Positions 1-10,464 of a DNA stretch of 64,000 bases are shown here, piece by piece (position 1 is the first letter of the stretch; each line of letters opens with the position of its first letter). The DNA is from Burkholderiaceae bacterium. Lineage in GTDB: Bacteria > Pseudomonadota > Gammaproteobacteria > Burkholderiales > Burkholderiaceae_C. A model generated the notes under the pieces. It made no database searches. It was not told where the DNA came from and worked only from the letters and a program-made list of their open reading frames with translations. The DNA lies in the NCBI GenBank assembly GCA_024710165.1, contig JANJVG010000004.1, positions 1 through 64,000 of the forward strand. Direction: 5' to 3'. The position numbers and the translations under genes were made by a program.

Positions 1-1
1 C

Positions 2-649
2 TGGGGCCACGATTCGGCCAAGTCGTTCGAGGCAGCCGTGACTGCGCAGGGCAAGAAGGTGTCCCTCAAACTCTTCGTGCCCATGGGGACCAAGGACTAC
101 GCACCCTACATCCAGCAGCTCAAGGCCGCCAACGTCGATGCCATCTGGGTGGCGGAAGTGGCGGGCGCCATTCCCTTCATCAAGCAGGCTGCAGACTTTG
201 GCCTGAAGACGCCGATGATCGGCCACGCCGTGGTGTCCGACTTCATCATCAACGCCACGGGCAAACTGATGGAGGGGATGCCGGGCAATGTGGGCTACAC
301 GCCCGACATCGATTCCGAGGCCTCCAAGGCCTTCGTGGCCGCATTCAAGGCCAAACACAACCGTCTGCCGTCCGACACCGAAGCCCAGGCCTACAACGGC
401 GCCATGGTGCTGTTCCAGGGCGTGACGCTGGCCAAGAGCGTCAAGCCCGAGGACGTGACCAAGGCCCTGCGCGGTGCCCAGGTGGACACGCTGTACGGCA
501 AGGCCACCGTGCGCGCGGCCGACAACCAGATGGTCATTCCCAATTACGTCGCGCGCGTCAAGATGGCCGACGGCGTGCTGCGCCCTGTGATCGAGCAGAC
601 CTACCCGGCCTCGATCGTTCCGGCGGCATCGCCTCTGTGCAAGATGTGA
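2..649 (+). CDS. Branched-chain amino-acid-type ABC transporter substrate-binding protein, C-terminal part (5' truncated by window edge)
   Basis: Open frame runs from base 2 without stop to 649; Leu/Ile/Val-binding-like sequence (WVAEVAGAIPFIKQAADFGLKTPMIG...). Confidence 0.8.
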   Translation, partial: WGHDSAKSFEAAVTAQGKKVSLKLFVPMGTKDYAPYIQQLKAANVDAIWVAEVAGAIPFIKQAADFGLKTPMIGHAVVSDFIINATGKLMEGMPGNVGYTPDIDSEASKAFVAAFKAKHNRLPSDTEAQAYNGAMVLFQGVTLAKSVKPEDVTKALRGAQVDTLYGKATVRAADNQMVIPNYVARVKMADGVLRPVIEQTYPASIVPAASPLCKM

Positions 650-662
650 CGGGACGGGCGTC

Positions 663-1700
663 GTGAAAGCCGCCTATATCACCGGCCATGGGGGCAACGA
701 GGTTGTCCAGGTCGGGCAGCGCGAGAAGCCGGCCGCCGCCCCCGGGCAGGTGGTGGTGCGCATGCATGCGGCCACGCTCAACCGCGTGGACCTCTACATG
801 CGCGACAGTGGCGCGGGCATCACGCACCGCCTGCCGCAGATTCTGGGGCTTGACGGTGCCGGCATGGTGGAGGCCGTCGATTCCGGCGAGCCCCTGCTGC
901 GCCCGGGCCAGGAGGTGGTGTTGCACCCCGGCATCGGCTGCGGCCGCTGCGAGTTCTGCCAACGCGGTGACACGGCGCTGTGCACATGCATCCAGTTCCT
1001 GGGCGAGCACCGCGACGGCACCTTTGCCCAGTGGGTGGGGCTGCCCGTGGCGCAGGTGTTTCCCAAGCCCGCCCATCTGGATTTTGCCGAGGCGGCGGCC
1101 CTCGGCGTCAACCATCTCACGGCCTGGCGCATGCTGTTTTCCAAGGCACGCCTCCAGCCGTGGGAGACGGTGCTGGTCTTCGGCATCGGCGGCGGCGTGT
1201 CGCTCGCTGCCCTGCAACTGGCCAAGGCCGTCGGCGCGCGCGTGATCGTGACCTCGCGCGACGATGCCAAGCTCGACCGCGCGCGCGCCCTGGGGGCCGA
1301 CCACGCGGTCAACGGCAAGACCCAGGACGTGGCCAGGGAGGTCATGGCCCTTACGGGCGGGCGCGGTGTGGACGTGGTGTTCGAGAACACGGGCGCGGCC
1401 ACCTGGCCGTCGGCCCTGAAGTCGCTGGTGCGCGGTGGCCGCCTGGTCACCTGCGGCGCCACCACGGGCGACCAGCCAGGTGCGGACCTGCGCCGCCTCT
1501 TCGTGCGCCAGTTGCAGGTTTTTGGCTCCAGCCTGGGCAGCCTCGGCGAGTTCCGTGATCTGCTCGGCTTTGTCGAGCGCACCGGCCTGCGGCCGGTGAT
1601 CGACAGTGAATACCCGCTCGACGATGTGCATGCCGCGCTCGACCGCCTGGAGTCGGGCGCGCAGTTCGGCAAGGTGGTGCTGCGTATCGATGGGCACTGA
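663..1700 (+). CDS. Zinc-binding alcohol dehydrogenase / quinone oxidoreductase family (MDR)
   Basis: 345 aa; GxGCGRCEFCQRG zinc-loop, Rossmann segment VLVFGIGGGVSLAALQLAKAVGARVI. Confidence 0.85.
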   Translation: MKAAYITGHGGNEVVQVGQREKPAAAPGQVVVRMHAATLNRVDLYMRDSGAGITHRLPQILGLDGAGMVEAVDSGEPLLRPGQEVVLHPGIGCGRCEFCQRGDTALCTCIQFLGEHRDGTFAQWVGLPVAQVFPKPAHLDFAEAAALGVNHLTAWRMLFSKARLQPWETVLVFGIGGGVSLAALQLAKAVGARVIVTSRDDAKLDRARALGADHAVNGKTQDVAREVMALTGGRGVDVVFENTGAATWPSALKSLVRGGRLVTCGATTGDQPGADLRRLFVRQLQVFGSSLGSLGEFRDLLGFVERTGLRPVIDSEYPLDDVHAALDRLESGAQFGKVVLRIDGH

Positions 1701-1875
1701 CGGCCCACCGCATTCCGTTGCGATGGCGGCGTCCATGTGCGGGCGCCGCACCAATCCACCACCAGTCTGGTCCACAAGAGTCGTATAAAGTGCTATAGAT
1801 TAAATAGCTAGTCGCCCTTGTTTCATAAAGGCTTAAAGCGAATTTGGTTCGGATTTTTGCAGACTGGCACAGGGA

Positions 1876-3753
1876 TCAGGCCAGCACGATGCGGTTGCGC
1901 CCCTCGGACTTGGCGCGGTAGAGCGCCTCGTCGGCGCGGCGTACCAGTACATCGGGGCCTTCGCCCTGTGTGGGCACCAGGGCTGCCACGCCGATGCTCA
2001 CGGTCACCAGCCCACTGGGCGTGTCGGGATGCACCAGCGCCAGCCGGTGCAGTGCCTCCTGGATTTTGTGGGCGATCTCTACCACCCCGGCGCTGTCCGT
2101 TGCGGGTGCCAGAAAGGCGAATTCCTCGCCGCCGTAGCGCGCCACCAGGTCGCCTTCTCGGCATACGCTGGCGGCGAGCACCCTGGCGATGCTTCGCAGG
2201 CATTCATCGCCGGCGAGGTGACCCAGATGGTCGTTGTAGGCCTTGAACCAGTCCACGTCGAGCAGGGCCAGGGTCAGTGGCTGGCGGCTGCGCTGCGCGC
2301 GCTGCCATTCGGTGGCCAGCACCTCGTCGAAGTGGCGGCGATTGGCGATGCCTGTCAGGCCGTCGGTCATGCTCAGGGCGGCCAGCTTGCGGTTCAGTGC
2401 CTGCAGTTCGCTGGTGCGCTCTTGCACCCGTTGCTCCAGTTTCTGCTCGGACTGCTTGAGGCTGCCGATCAGTGTGGTCTGCGCTTCGAGCAGCTTTTTC
2501 TGGATGCCGGCTTTCTCGCGCCGCATTTCGTTGAAGCGGTCCGCCAGGGCAAAGGCCAGCAGCACCATCTCCAGTGCCGAGCCCACTTGCATGGCATGGG
2601 TGGTGAGCAGGTTGGTGGGCACCAGCCCGATGGCGCGCAGTGCATTGGTGATGGCCCCCAGCGCCAGCAGCAGGAAGGCCCCCAGAAAGAAATAGGCGCT
2701 GCGCTGGCGCCGCAGCGCGCCCCGCAGACCAATGGCGACGGCGGTCATCACGGCGCCCAGGTAGACGATGGCAGCCGTCTGGATGAAGGTCTGCCCGGTG
2801 AACAGAAAAACGAACGGGCTCAGGATGAAGAAGAGCACCAGCCACCAAAGTCCGCCATCCCAGCGAGCGAGGGTACGGGGGGTATCGAGCATGTGGCGCA
2901 TGAACTGCAGTCCGGCAGCGATGGAGAAGGAGTAACCGAAGGTGGATGCCAGGTCTGACCACAGGGGTGATTGCAGCCGCAGGAATTCCTTGACCAGCCC
3001 GTTTTGCGCCGCTAACGCAAAAGCCATGCAGAACGCGAAGGCCACGTAATGGATGTAGACGCGGTCGCGCAGGCGCACGAACAGCAGAAGATTGAACAGC
3101 ACCATGGCTGTGGCCATGCCGAAATACCAGGCCTGGGCCAGATAGTCGTTGCGCTCGTGCGCGTGGAAGGCGGCGGGCTCCCACAGCCGTGCGGGAACGA
3201 TGAAAGCGGTGGTGGATTGCACACGCAGGAAATACGTCTGCTCGGAGTGTGCCGGGAGCTGAAGCGGAAACACGAAGAAGCGGTGCGCGTAGGGGCGCGA
3301 TTCAAACAGCGCAGTGGCGCCGGTCTGCACGCTCTCGGCGCCACCGCCGGGCAGGGGGCGGTGCAGGCTGACGTGGGACAGGCGCGCATAGCCAACCTCC
3401 AGCATGCGCTGTAGCGGCTCGTCACCCGTATTGCGCAGCACCACCTGGAACCAGTAGGCCGAGGGCGTGATGCCGAAGCTGATGCCCTCGGCGGGAGGAT
3501 GGCCTGCCTCAAAGCGCCCGGCGCTCGCGGCGTGCAGCACCTCGTCCAGCGTGAGGCGGGCTTGTGAGTCCTCCAGCACGCCCAGATAGGGTGTCAGCGA
3601 GAGCACACCGGCATTGAGTGATTGGGCGTCAACAACCCGCGCCGGCCCCGCCTGCGCCCACGCCCCGGTGGCTGCCAGACCCATCAGCAGGACGATGGCG
3701 GTTGCGGCATGGCGCAGTAAGGGAAGCAGTGCAAGAAGGCGTGGCAAAGGCAT
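1876..3753 (-). CDS. Diguanylate cyclase with 7TM-DISM sensor region
   Basis: GGEEF motif (ARYGGEEFAFLA), N-terminal extracellular plus 7TM region; start placed at internal Met with signal peptide. Confidence 0.88.
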   Translation of the reverse strand: MPLPRLLALLPLLRHAATAIVLLMGLAATGAWAQAGPARVVDAQSLNAGVLSLTPYLGVLEDSQARLTLDEVLHAASAGRFEAGHPPAEGISFGITPSAYWFQVVLRNTGDEPLQRMLEVGYARLSHVSLHRPLPGGGAESVQTGATALFESRPYAHRFFVFPLQLPAHSEQTYFLRVQSTTAFIVPARLWEPAAFHAHERNDYLAQAWYFGMATAMVLFNLLLFVRLRDRVYIHYVAFAFCMAFALAAQNGLVKEFLRLQSPLWSDLASTFGYSFSIAAGLQFMRHMLDTPRTLARWDGGLWWLVLFFILSPFVFLFTGQTFIQTAAIVYLGAVMTAVAIGLRGALRRQRSAYFFLGAFLLLALGAITNALRAIGLVPTNLLTTHAMQVGSALEMVLLAFALADRFNEMRREKAGIQKKLLEAQTTLIGSLKQSEQKLEQRVQERTSELQALNRKLAALSMTDGLTGIANRRHFDEVLATEWQRAQRSRQPLTLALLDVDWFKAYNDHLGHLAGDECLRSIARVLAASVCREGDLVARYGGEEFAFLAPATDSAGVVEIAHKIQEALHRLALVHPDTPSGLVTVSIGVAALVPTQGEGPDVLVRRADEALYRAKSEGRNRIVLA

Positions 3754-3850
3754 GGCGCTGGCGTGTGGGACCTGCCGGTATTCTCGTCCATGCCTGCAGC
3801 CGAGCGTGAAAGCCCGTATGCGAACCTGAAAATCGCTATTTAAAAAATAG

Positions 3851-3881
3851 CTGCCAACGCTTGTCTGGCAAGCGTTAGCAG
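3851..3881 (-). terminator. Rho-independent terminator of the sulfhydrylase gene, formed by a dispersed palindromic repeat
   Basis: 13-bp arms (12/13) ctgccaacgcttg/caagcgttagcag with 5-nt loop; T-run on minus strand (ctattttttaaatag). Confidence 0.65.
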
Positions 3882-3927
3882 CCAAAAAGACCTGAAACCT
3901 GGCCACACTTGGCGGCCCGGAGGTTCG

Positions 3928-5211
3928 TCAGACCTTGTCCAGTGCCTGATCCAGGTCGGCCTGCAGGTCTTGCAGGTGCTCGATGCCCACCGACAGGCGC
4001 ACCATGTTCTCGCTGACACCAGCCTTGGCCAGTTCCTCGGGGTTGAGCTGGCGGTGCGTGGTCGAGGCCGGGTGCGTGGCCAGCGACTTGGCGTCGCCGA
4101 TGTTGACCAGGCGCGTGAACAGTTGCAGTGCGTCGAGGAAGCGCGCCCCGGCGGCGCGCGGGTCGGCGTCGCTGCTCTTGAGGCCAAAGCTCAGGATGCC
4201 CGAGGCGCGGCCGCCCATCTGGCGCTGCACCACGGCGTGGTCGGCATGGTCGGGCAAGCCGGCGTAGCGCACCCACTCCACCTTGGGGTGGGTCTGCAGG
4301 AACTGGGCCAGGGCCAGGGAGTTGTCGCAGATGCGGTCCATGCGCAGCGGCAACGTCTCGATGCCCTGCAGCGTGAGCCAGGCGTTGAAGGGCGAGAGTG
4401 CCGCGCCCATGTTGCGCAGCGGCACGACGCGTGCGCGGCCGATGAACGCCGCAGCGCCCAGGGCCTCGGTATAGACCACGCCGTGGTAGCTCACGTCAGG
4501 CTCGTTCAGGCGCTTGAAGCGCTCCTTGTGCTGAGCCCAGGGGAATTTGCCGCTGTCCACGATGATGCCGCCGATGCTGTTGCCATGGCCGTTCATGTAC
4601 TTGGTGAGCGCGTGCACCACGATGTCGGCGCCGTGCTCGATGGGGCGGCACAGGTAGGGGCTGGGCACGGTGTTGTCCACGATCAGCGGCACGCCATGGT
4701 CGTGCGCCACCTTGGCCAGCGCGGCGATGTCGGTCACGTTGCCCAGCGGGTTGCCGATGGATTCGCAATACACCGCCTTGGTGCGCGCGTCGATCAGTTG
4801 GGCAAAGCTGGCGGGGTCGCGCGGGTCGGCAAAGCGCACCTCGATGCCCTGCTGCGGGAAGGTGTGGGCGAACAGGTTGTAGGTGCCGCCGTAGAGCGTG
4901 CTGGCCGAGATGATGTTGTCACCGGTCTCGGCAATGGTCTGGATGGCCGCCGTGATGGCCGCCATGCCCGAGGCCACGGCCAGTGCGGCGATGCCGCCTT
5001 CGAGCGCCGCGACGCGCTTTTCGAGCACGTCGTTGGTCGGGTTCATGATGCGCGTGTAGATGTTGCCTGGCACCTTCAGGTCGAACAGGTCGGCGCCGTG
5101 CTGGGCGTTGTCGAACGCGTAGGCCACGGTCTGGTACAGCGGCACGGCGGCAGACTTGGTGGTGGGGTCGGGCGTGTAGCCGCCATGGACGGCCAGGGTT
5201 TCGATGTGCAT
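3928..5211 (-). CDS. metY: O-acetylhomoserine aminocarboxypropyltransferase (PLP, Cys/Met metabolism)
   Basis: MHIETLAVHGGYTPDPTTKSAAVPLYQTVAYAFDN..., full-length family pattern. Confidence 0.88.
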   Translation of the reverse strand: MHIETLAVHGGYTPDPTTKSAAVPLYQTVAYAFDNAQHGADLFDLKVPGNIYTRIMNPTNDVLEKRVAALEGGIAALAVASGMAAITAAIQTIAETGDNIISASTLYGGTYNLFAHTFPQQGIEVRFADPRDPASFAQLIDARTKAVYCESIGNPLGNVTDIAALAKVAHDHGVPLIVDNTVPSPYLCRPIEHGADIVVHALTKYMNGHGNSIGGIIVDSGKFPWAQHKERFKRLNEPDVSYHGVVYTEALGAAAFIGRARVVPLRNMGAALSPFNAWLTLQGIETLPLRMDRICDNSLALAQFLQTHPKVEWVRYAGLPDHADHAVVQRQMGGRASGILSFGLKSSDADPRAAGARFLDALQLFTRLVNIGDAKSLATHPASTTHRQLNPEELAKAGVSENMVRLSVGIEHLQDLQADLDQALDKV

Positions 5212-5334
5212 GGGTGAGTGTCCCTCAGTAAGAAAATGCGCCAAGGCATCCGCAAGGCTGCGGGCCGACCGGCATTGTGCATGCCGTGGCGGCGGGCTGG
5301 TTCGAATCGTTTGTCATGTGCTTATGGCGACGCA

Positions 5335-8028
5335 TCAGCGCCGGAGGGCGGCGGGCGGTTCGTCCATGGCCAGGGCGGCAGGCTGGCGCTTGCGGCGCCA
5401 GGCTTTTTCGAGCTCGACCGCCAAAAAGACCACTAGCGCGGCGCCCAGACAGATGGCCAGCTCCGCCAGACTCAGTGGCTGAGTCTTGAAGATCGGGTTG
5501 AGCCAGGGCACATAGATGGTGGCCATTTGCAGAGCAAAGGTCAGCAGCACGGCATACAGCAGTGGCCTGTTGGTGCCCAGACCCAGGCGCCAGAGCGGCT
5601 CGCTTTCGGAGCGGATGGCCAGCACATGGGCCATCTGCGCCAGCGTGAGCACCGTGAACACCATGGTCTGCCAGTGTGCGTGGCCGGTGGAAATCGCCCA
5701 GGCCTGCACGCCCAGGCACAGCCCTCCAATCAGCAGGCCGATGAACAGGATGTGCTGCCACATGCCACCGGCAAACATGCTTTCGGTGGGTGCGCGCGGC
5801 GGGCGCCGCATGATGCCGCGCTCGGCCGGTTCGGCCGCGAGCGCCAGGCCGGGCAGCCCGTCGGTGACGAGGTTCACCCACAGGATGTGGATGGGCAGCA
5901 GCGGAATGGGCAGCAGCAGCAGGGGCGCGAGGAAGATCGTCCAGATCTCGCCCGAGTTGCTGGTCATGGTGTAGCGCACGAACTTGCGGATGTTGTCGTA
6001 GATGCGCCGCCCCTCTTTCACCGCTGCGACGATGGTGGCGAAGTTGTCGTCCAGCAGCACCAGGCTGCTGGCCTCACGCGCCACATCGGTGCCGCCCTTG
6101 CCCATGGCCACGCCGATGTCGGCACGCTTGAGCGCGGGGGCGTCGTTCACGCCGTCACCCGTCATGGCGACAAAGTGGCCGCGTGCCTGCAGAGCCTCGA
6201 CGATGCGGATTTTTTGTGCGGGATCGACGCGCGCGTAGATGCGTACCTGCTCCACGCGCTGGGCAAGCGTGGCGGTGTCGAGCTCGGTCAGGTCGGTGCC
6301 GGTGAGCACGGGGGCATCGATGCTGCTGACAATGCCCAGCCGGTGGGCAATGGCGCGCGCGGTGGCGGGGTGGTCGCCGGTGATCATCACCGGCACGATG
6401 CCCGCGCTGACGCAGTCGCGCACGGCCGCCATGGCTTCGGGGCGGGGTGGGTCGATGAGGGCGATCAGGCCTAGCAGTTCGAGCTGGCTTTCCACGGCGT
6501 CGATGGCGTTGGTGTCGGGCAGGCGTGCGTGCTGGCGTCGGGCCAGTGCCAGCACGCGCAGGCCTTGCGCTGCCAGCTGCTCGGCGCTGGCCAGCACGGC
6601 GGCCGTGTCCAGGGGCGTGCTGCCGTCGAGCGACCATTGCGCGGTGCAGCAGGGCAGCATCGATTCGGGGGCGCCCTTGGTGTAGGCCACAAAGCCGTCA
6701 CCGTCCTTGTGGAAGGTGGTCATGCGCTTGCGGTCGGAGTCAAAGGGCTGCTCCTGCACGCGCGGGCTGGCGGCGTCCAGCACCGTTTTGTCCAGCCCAC
6801 CAGCGTGGGCGGCAAGCACCAGGGCGGTTTCGGTGGGGTCACCCAGCCAGGTGCCTGGTGCACCGCCCTGCGGGCTTTGGTGGCTGGCGTCGTTGCACAG
6901 GGCGGCGGCGCGCAGGGTCTCGTGGTGCACAGCGCCGGGCAGCGCGTCGCCGGGTATCCAGCGCTGGTGGTGTGCCAGTACCAGCTCGGCGTGCATGCGG
7001 TTTTGCGTGAGGGTGCCGGTTTTGTCGGAGCAGATCGTGGTGACCGAGCCCAGCGTTTCCACCGAGGGCAGGCGCCGCACCAGTGCTTTGATGGCCACCA
7101 TGCGCCGTGCGCCCAGTGCCAGCAACACGGTGACCACGGCGGGCATGGCCTCGGGGATGGCGGCCACGGCCAGACTGATGGCCGTGAGGGCCATGAGCAG
7201 CGGCGCCTCGCCACGCAGCACGCCCACCACGAAGACGACGGCGCAAATGCCCAGCACCGCCAGTGCCAGCCGTTTGCCAAAAGCCGCCAGACGCCGCTGC
7301 AGCGGGGTGGTACGGTCTTCGGTATCGAGCAGGGTGGCCACCTTGCCCAGTTCGGTATGCATGCCGGTGGCCACCACCAGGCCGCGTGCGCGCCCGTGCG
7401 TCGCCGTGGTGCCTTTGAATGCCATGTTCAGGCGGTCGCCCAGTGCGCTGTGGGCGTCGCCTGTCAGGGTGTCTGACTGCTTGGCCACGGTGACCGATTC
7501 GCCCGTGAGGGCAGATTCATCCACCTGCAGCTGCGCAATTTCGAACAGGCGCAGGTCGGCCGGAATCTGGTTGCCCGCCTCCAGCAGCACGATGTCGCCA
7601 GGCACCAGCGCGCTGGCAGGCACTACCTGCACCTCGCCCCCGCGCAGCACGGTGGCGTGCGCTGCCGCCAGTTGGCGCAGCGCCGCCATGGCCTGATCGG
7701 CCCGCCAGGCCTGCACAAAACCGATGATGGCGTTGAGCACCACGATGACGAGGATGACGATGGTGTCGGTCAGCTCGCCCACCAGCCCCGCCACTACGGC
7801 CGCGCCCAACAGCACCAGCACCATGAAGTCCTTGAACTGGTCCAACAGCAAGTGGAGCCAGGTGCGGTTCTGGGTGCTGATCAGCTCGTTGGGCCCGTGC
7901 CGTGCAACGCGGCGTTCGGCTTCATCGGCACTCAAGCCGTTGCTCATATCCACAGCGTGAACCTGGGCCAGGACATCGGTGTCCTGCAGGTGCCAGTCAC
8001 TGTGGTGGGGTGGGGGAGAGGGCGACAT
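5335..8028 (-). CDS. P-type cation-transporting ATPase (Ca2+-type, IIA-like)
   Basis: DKTGTLTQN phosphorylation motif, TGES, GDGVNDAPALKRADIG hinge. Confidence 0.9.
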   Translation of the reverse strand: MSPSPPPHHSDWHLQDTDVLAQVHAVDMSNGLSADEAERRVARHGPNELISTQNRTWLHLLLDQFKDFMVLVLLGAAVVAGLVGELTDTIVILVIVVLNAIIGFVQAWRADQAMAALRQLAAAHATVLRGGEVQVVPASALVPGDIVLLEAGNQIPADLRLFEIAQLQVDESALTGESVTVAKQSDTLTGDAHSALGDRLNMAFKGTTATHGRARGLVVATGMHTELGKVATLLDTEDRTTPLQRRLAAFGKRLALAVLGICAVVFVVGVLRGEAPLLMALTAISLAVAAIPEAMPAVVTVLLALGARRMVAIKALVRRLPSVETLGSVTTICSDKTGTLTQNRMHAELVLAHHQRWIPGDALPGAVHHETLRAAALCNDASHQSPQGGAPGTWLGDPTETALVLAAHAGGLDKTVLDAASPRVQEQPFDSDRKRMTTFHKDGDGFVAYTKGAPESMLPCCTAQWSLDGSTPLDTAAVLASAEQLAAQGLRVLALARRQHARLPDTNAIDAVESQLELLGLIALIDPPRPEAMAAVRDCVSAGIVPVMITGDHPATARAIAHRLGIVSSIDAPVLTGTDLTELDTATLAQRVEQVRIYARVDPAQKIRIVEALQARGHFVAMTGDGVNDAPALKRADIGVAMGKGGTDVAREASSLVLLDDNFATIVAAVKEGRRIYDNIRKFVRYTMTSNSGEIWTIFLAPLLLLPIPLLPIHILWVNLVTDGLPGLALAAEPAERGIMRRPPRAPTESMFAGGMWQHILFIGLLIGGLCLGVQAWAISTGHAHWQTMVFTVLTLAQMAHVLAIRSESEPLWRLGLGTNRPLLYAVLLTFALQMATIYVPWLNPIFKTQPLSLAELAICLGAALVVFLAVELEKAWRRKRQPAALAMDEPPAALRR

Positions 8029-8048
8029 AAAATTTCGAATAAAAAATG

Positions 8049-8080
8049 GCTATAGCGCTTGATCAGAAAGCGCTTAAAGC
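8049..8080 (-). terminator. Palindromic repeat acting as probable terminator of the U32 gene
   Basis: agcgctt/aagcgct stem with T-rich tract on minus strand (gccattttttattcg). Confidence 0.5.
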
Positions 8081-8096
8081 TATCAATGTAATAGCA

Positions 8097-10106
8097 TCAG
8101 GGGCGCTGTGATGCACTGGGGCGGGTGCGGTAGAACTGCAGCGGCAGGGTCTGCTGGTCTTTCTGCTGCTGGTTGAGCACCGAGCGCTTGATTTTCCCCA
8201 CCACATGCATTTCGCAGGGCTTGCAGTCAAAGCGCAGGGTGAGCTTTTCCTTGCCGTTGATCAGTTGCAGGGGGTCGGCTTTGATGGTGCCCTTGACGCC
8301 AATCACGCCCTTGGCCTGTTTGGGGCACAGGCTCAGGCTGAAGCGCACGCAATGCTTGGTGATCATCAGGCTCACTTCGCCTTCCTCTTCCTGGCTTTCG
8401 TAGGCAGCCGCGATCACCCGCACACCGTGGCGGGCGTAAAAGTCTCGCGCCTTGTGGTTGAACACGTTGGCCAGGTAGCTCAGGGTGTCTTCGGGGTAGG
8501 GCACCGGCGGTTCAGCCGGCCGTGCGCGTGGCAGGCGCGGCAGGCCCGCAGCGCGCTCGGCTTCGAGGGCCGCCACGGCATCGCGGCGCAGCTGGTTGAG
8601 CACGGATGCGGGCACAAACCATGGCTGCGAGAGCTGCAGGGCGATGTCATGCACCGAGAAGATGGTGTTGCCAAAGCGTCCGAGCTGCTCGCGCAGCGTG
8701 GCCTGCGCCTGGGCGGTATCGCTGGCAAGCCGGTGCGGCTGCGTAATGCGGGCGCTGGCAGCAAAGCCGTCTTCATCGGTCAGGGTCAGTTCGAAGCCGT
8801 CCGGCGTCTGGGCCAGTTGCGCCCACAGGCCCACGCGCCGTTCGCTGGATTTTTTCTCCAGCATGCGCACCCAATCCATGTCGCGGTTGCGGTTGATTTC
8901 CAGTCCTTTGCGCAGGTCCTTCAGATCGGCCACCGGGTCTTTGGGGTACACGCGCCACAGGCTGGCGCCGCGCGAGGGCAGGGGCTCTGCGGTGTTGATG
9001 GCCATGCCCACCAGCTCTTTTTGCAGGTCGTAGTAGCAAAGTCCGTCACCGTTGTGCAGCACCGTGTCGGGGCTGGAGGTTTCAAGTTCCACACAGTCGG
9101 GCCCCACTTTGGTGACCCAGCCGATCGCCCGGCCGGGTGTTTTGGGGGTATCGAAGGCGCCGATGTCGTCTTTGCGGCCGTTGACGAAGTAGTCGGTGAA
9201 CTCGCGGTTGAAATTCTGCTGGGGGTCGGGCGTGAAAAAAAAGCGCGTGTGCCCGCTGGAGGCGCGTGCCACGGGTTGGGCGGTGTATTCGCGCTCCTCG
9301 ATGATGGCGTCCAGCAGCGTCCGGTAGTGCGCCGTGATGTTCTTCACGTAGCCCATGTCCTTGTACCGACCTTCGATCTTGAAGCTGCGCACACCGGCGT
9401 CGATCAGAGCGCGCAGGTTGCCGGACTGGTTGTTGTCCTTCATCGACAGCACATGTTTGTCATGGGCAATGAAGCGGCCCTGATCGTCCGTCACCTGGTA
9501 AGGCAGGCGGCAGGCCTGATTGCAGTCACCGCGGTTGGCGCTGCGCCCGGTGTGGGCGTGGGTGATGTAGCACTGGCCTGAATACGCCACGCATAGCGCA
9601 CCATGAATGAAAAACTCGATGTTGCAGCGTGCCGGGTCGGTGGCGGCGCGGATGGCGGCAATCTGCTCGATGGTCAGTTCGCGCGCGAGCACGATCTGCG
9701 ACAGGCCGGCGTCCTGCAGAAAGCGGGCTTTCTCCGGGGTGCGGATGTCGGTCTGGGTGCTGGCGTGCAACTGGATTGGCGGCAGGTCGATTTCGAGCAG
9801 CCCCATGTCCTGGATGATGAGCGCATCGGCCCCGGCCTCGTAGACCTGCCAGGCCATGCGGCGCGCGTCTTCGAGCTCGTCGTCCCGCAGAATGGTGTTG
9901 AGCGTGATGAAGATGCGGCTGTGAAAGCGGTGTGCGTGGGTGATCAGGCGCTCGAGTTCGCGGAGTTCGTTGCCCGCGCCGGCGCGCGCGCCGAAGGCCG
10001 GGCCGCCGATGTAGACGGCATCGGCACCGTGGTTGATGGCTTCGATACCAATGGCGGCATCGCGTGCGGGCGAAAGCAATTCAAGCGGGTGGGGCAACAG
10101 TGACAT
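8097..10106 (-). CDS. U32 family peptidase-like RNA hydroxylation protein (RlhA/YdcP-type)
   Basis: LELLSPARDAAIGIEAINHGADAVYIGGPAFGARAGA and IEFFIHGALCVAYSGQCY...NRGDCNQACRLPY (U32 signature); C-terminal DUF3656-like extension. Confidence 0.82.
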   Translation of the reverse strand: MSLLPHPLELLSPARDAAIGIEAINHGADAVYIGGPAFGARAGAGNELRELERLITHAHRFHSRIFITLNTILRDDELEDARRMAWQVYEAGADALIIQDMGLLEIDLPPIQLHASTQTDIRTPEKARFLQDAGLSQIVLARELTIEQIAAIRAATDPARCNIEFFIHGALCVAYSGQCYITHAHTGRSANRGDCNQACRLPYQVTDDQGRFIAHDKHVLSMKDNNQSGNLRALIDAGVRSFKIEGRYKDMGYVKNITAHYRTLLDAIIEEREYTAQPVARASSGHTRFFFTPDPQQNFNREFTDYFVNGRKDDIGAFDTPKTPGRAIGWVTKVGPDCVELETSSPDTVLHNGDGLCYYDLQKELVGMAINTAEPLPSRGASLWRVYPKDPVADLKDLRKGLEINRNRDMDWVRMLEKKSSERRVGLWAQLAQTPDGFELTLTDEDGFAASARITQPHRLASDTAQAQATLREQLGRFGNTIFSVHDIALQLSQPWFVPASVLNQLRRDAVAALEAERAAGLPRLPRARPAEPPVPYPEDTLSYLANVFNHKARDFYARHGVRVIAAAYESQEEEGEVSLMITKHCVRFSLSLCPKQAKGVIGVKGTIKADPLQLINGKEKLTLRFDCKPCEMHVVGKIKRSVLNQQQKDQQTLPLQFYRTRPSASQRP

Positions 10107-10239
10107 GACCGGGATTATCCGGTGAAGTCCCACGGGATGTGGGGTTGCTGCCTGCACGGTAAGCGCGTTTTGCTACGATTAAAAGAGCAAATCGTGTCAC
10201 GGAATTGGCCCGGCCAACGCATCACAGTCCCCAAACAGA

Positions 10240-10449
10240 GTGCAGACCATGGACAGCGCTGCCTTTTTTCGCATGCCACTTTTCAAGCCTGGTACCCTGG
10301 TGCGCCTCGGACACCGGCAGGAAACCGTCAGCCACGTTCTGATCCGGCGCGGAATGTTGATGGTGCACCTGGTAGGCCACGGTGCACCGGTCGATGCAGA
10401 TGCACTGACGCTGGAGCCATCGGTGTTTGTGCTGGCACGCCGGTCCTGA
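10240..10449 (+). CDS. Small conserved-type hypothetical protein
   Basis: 69 aa intact ORF. Confidence 0.45.
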   Translation: MQTMDSAAFFRMPLFKPGTLVRLGHRQETVSHVLIRRGMLMVHLVGHGAPVDADALTLEPSVFVLARRS

Positions 10450-10464
10450 ACCGGGGCGCGGATC

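Noticed and set aside
2029-2958. Long antisense ORFs opposite the diguanylate cyclase, ATPase, MetY and SelO genes
   Set aside because: High-GC shadow ORFs with no family signature; opposite strands encode clear proteins
5335-8028. P-type ATPase as an accessory or mobile gene
   Set aside because: Flanked by ordinary host genes with no mobile-element signals
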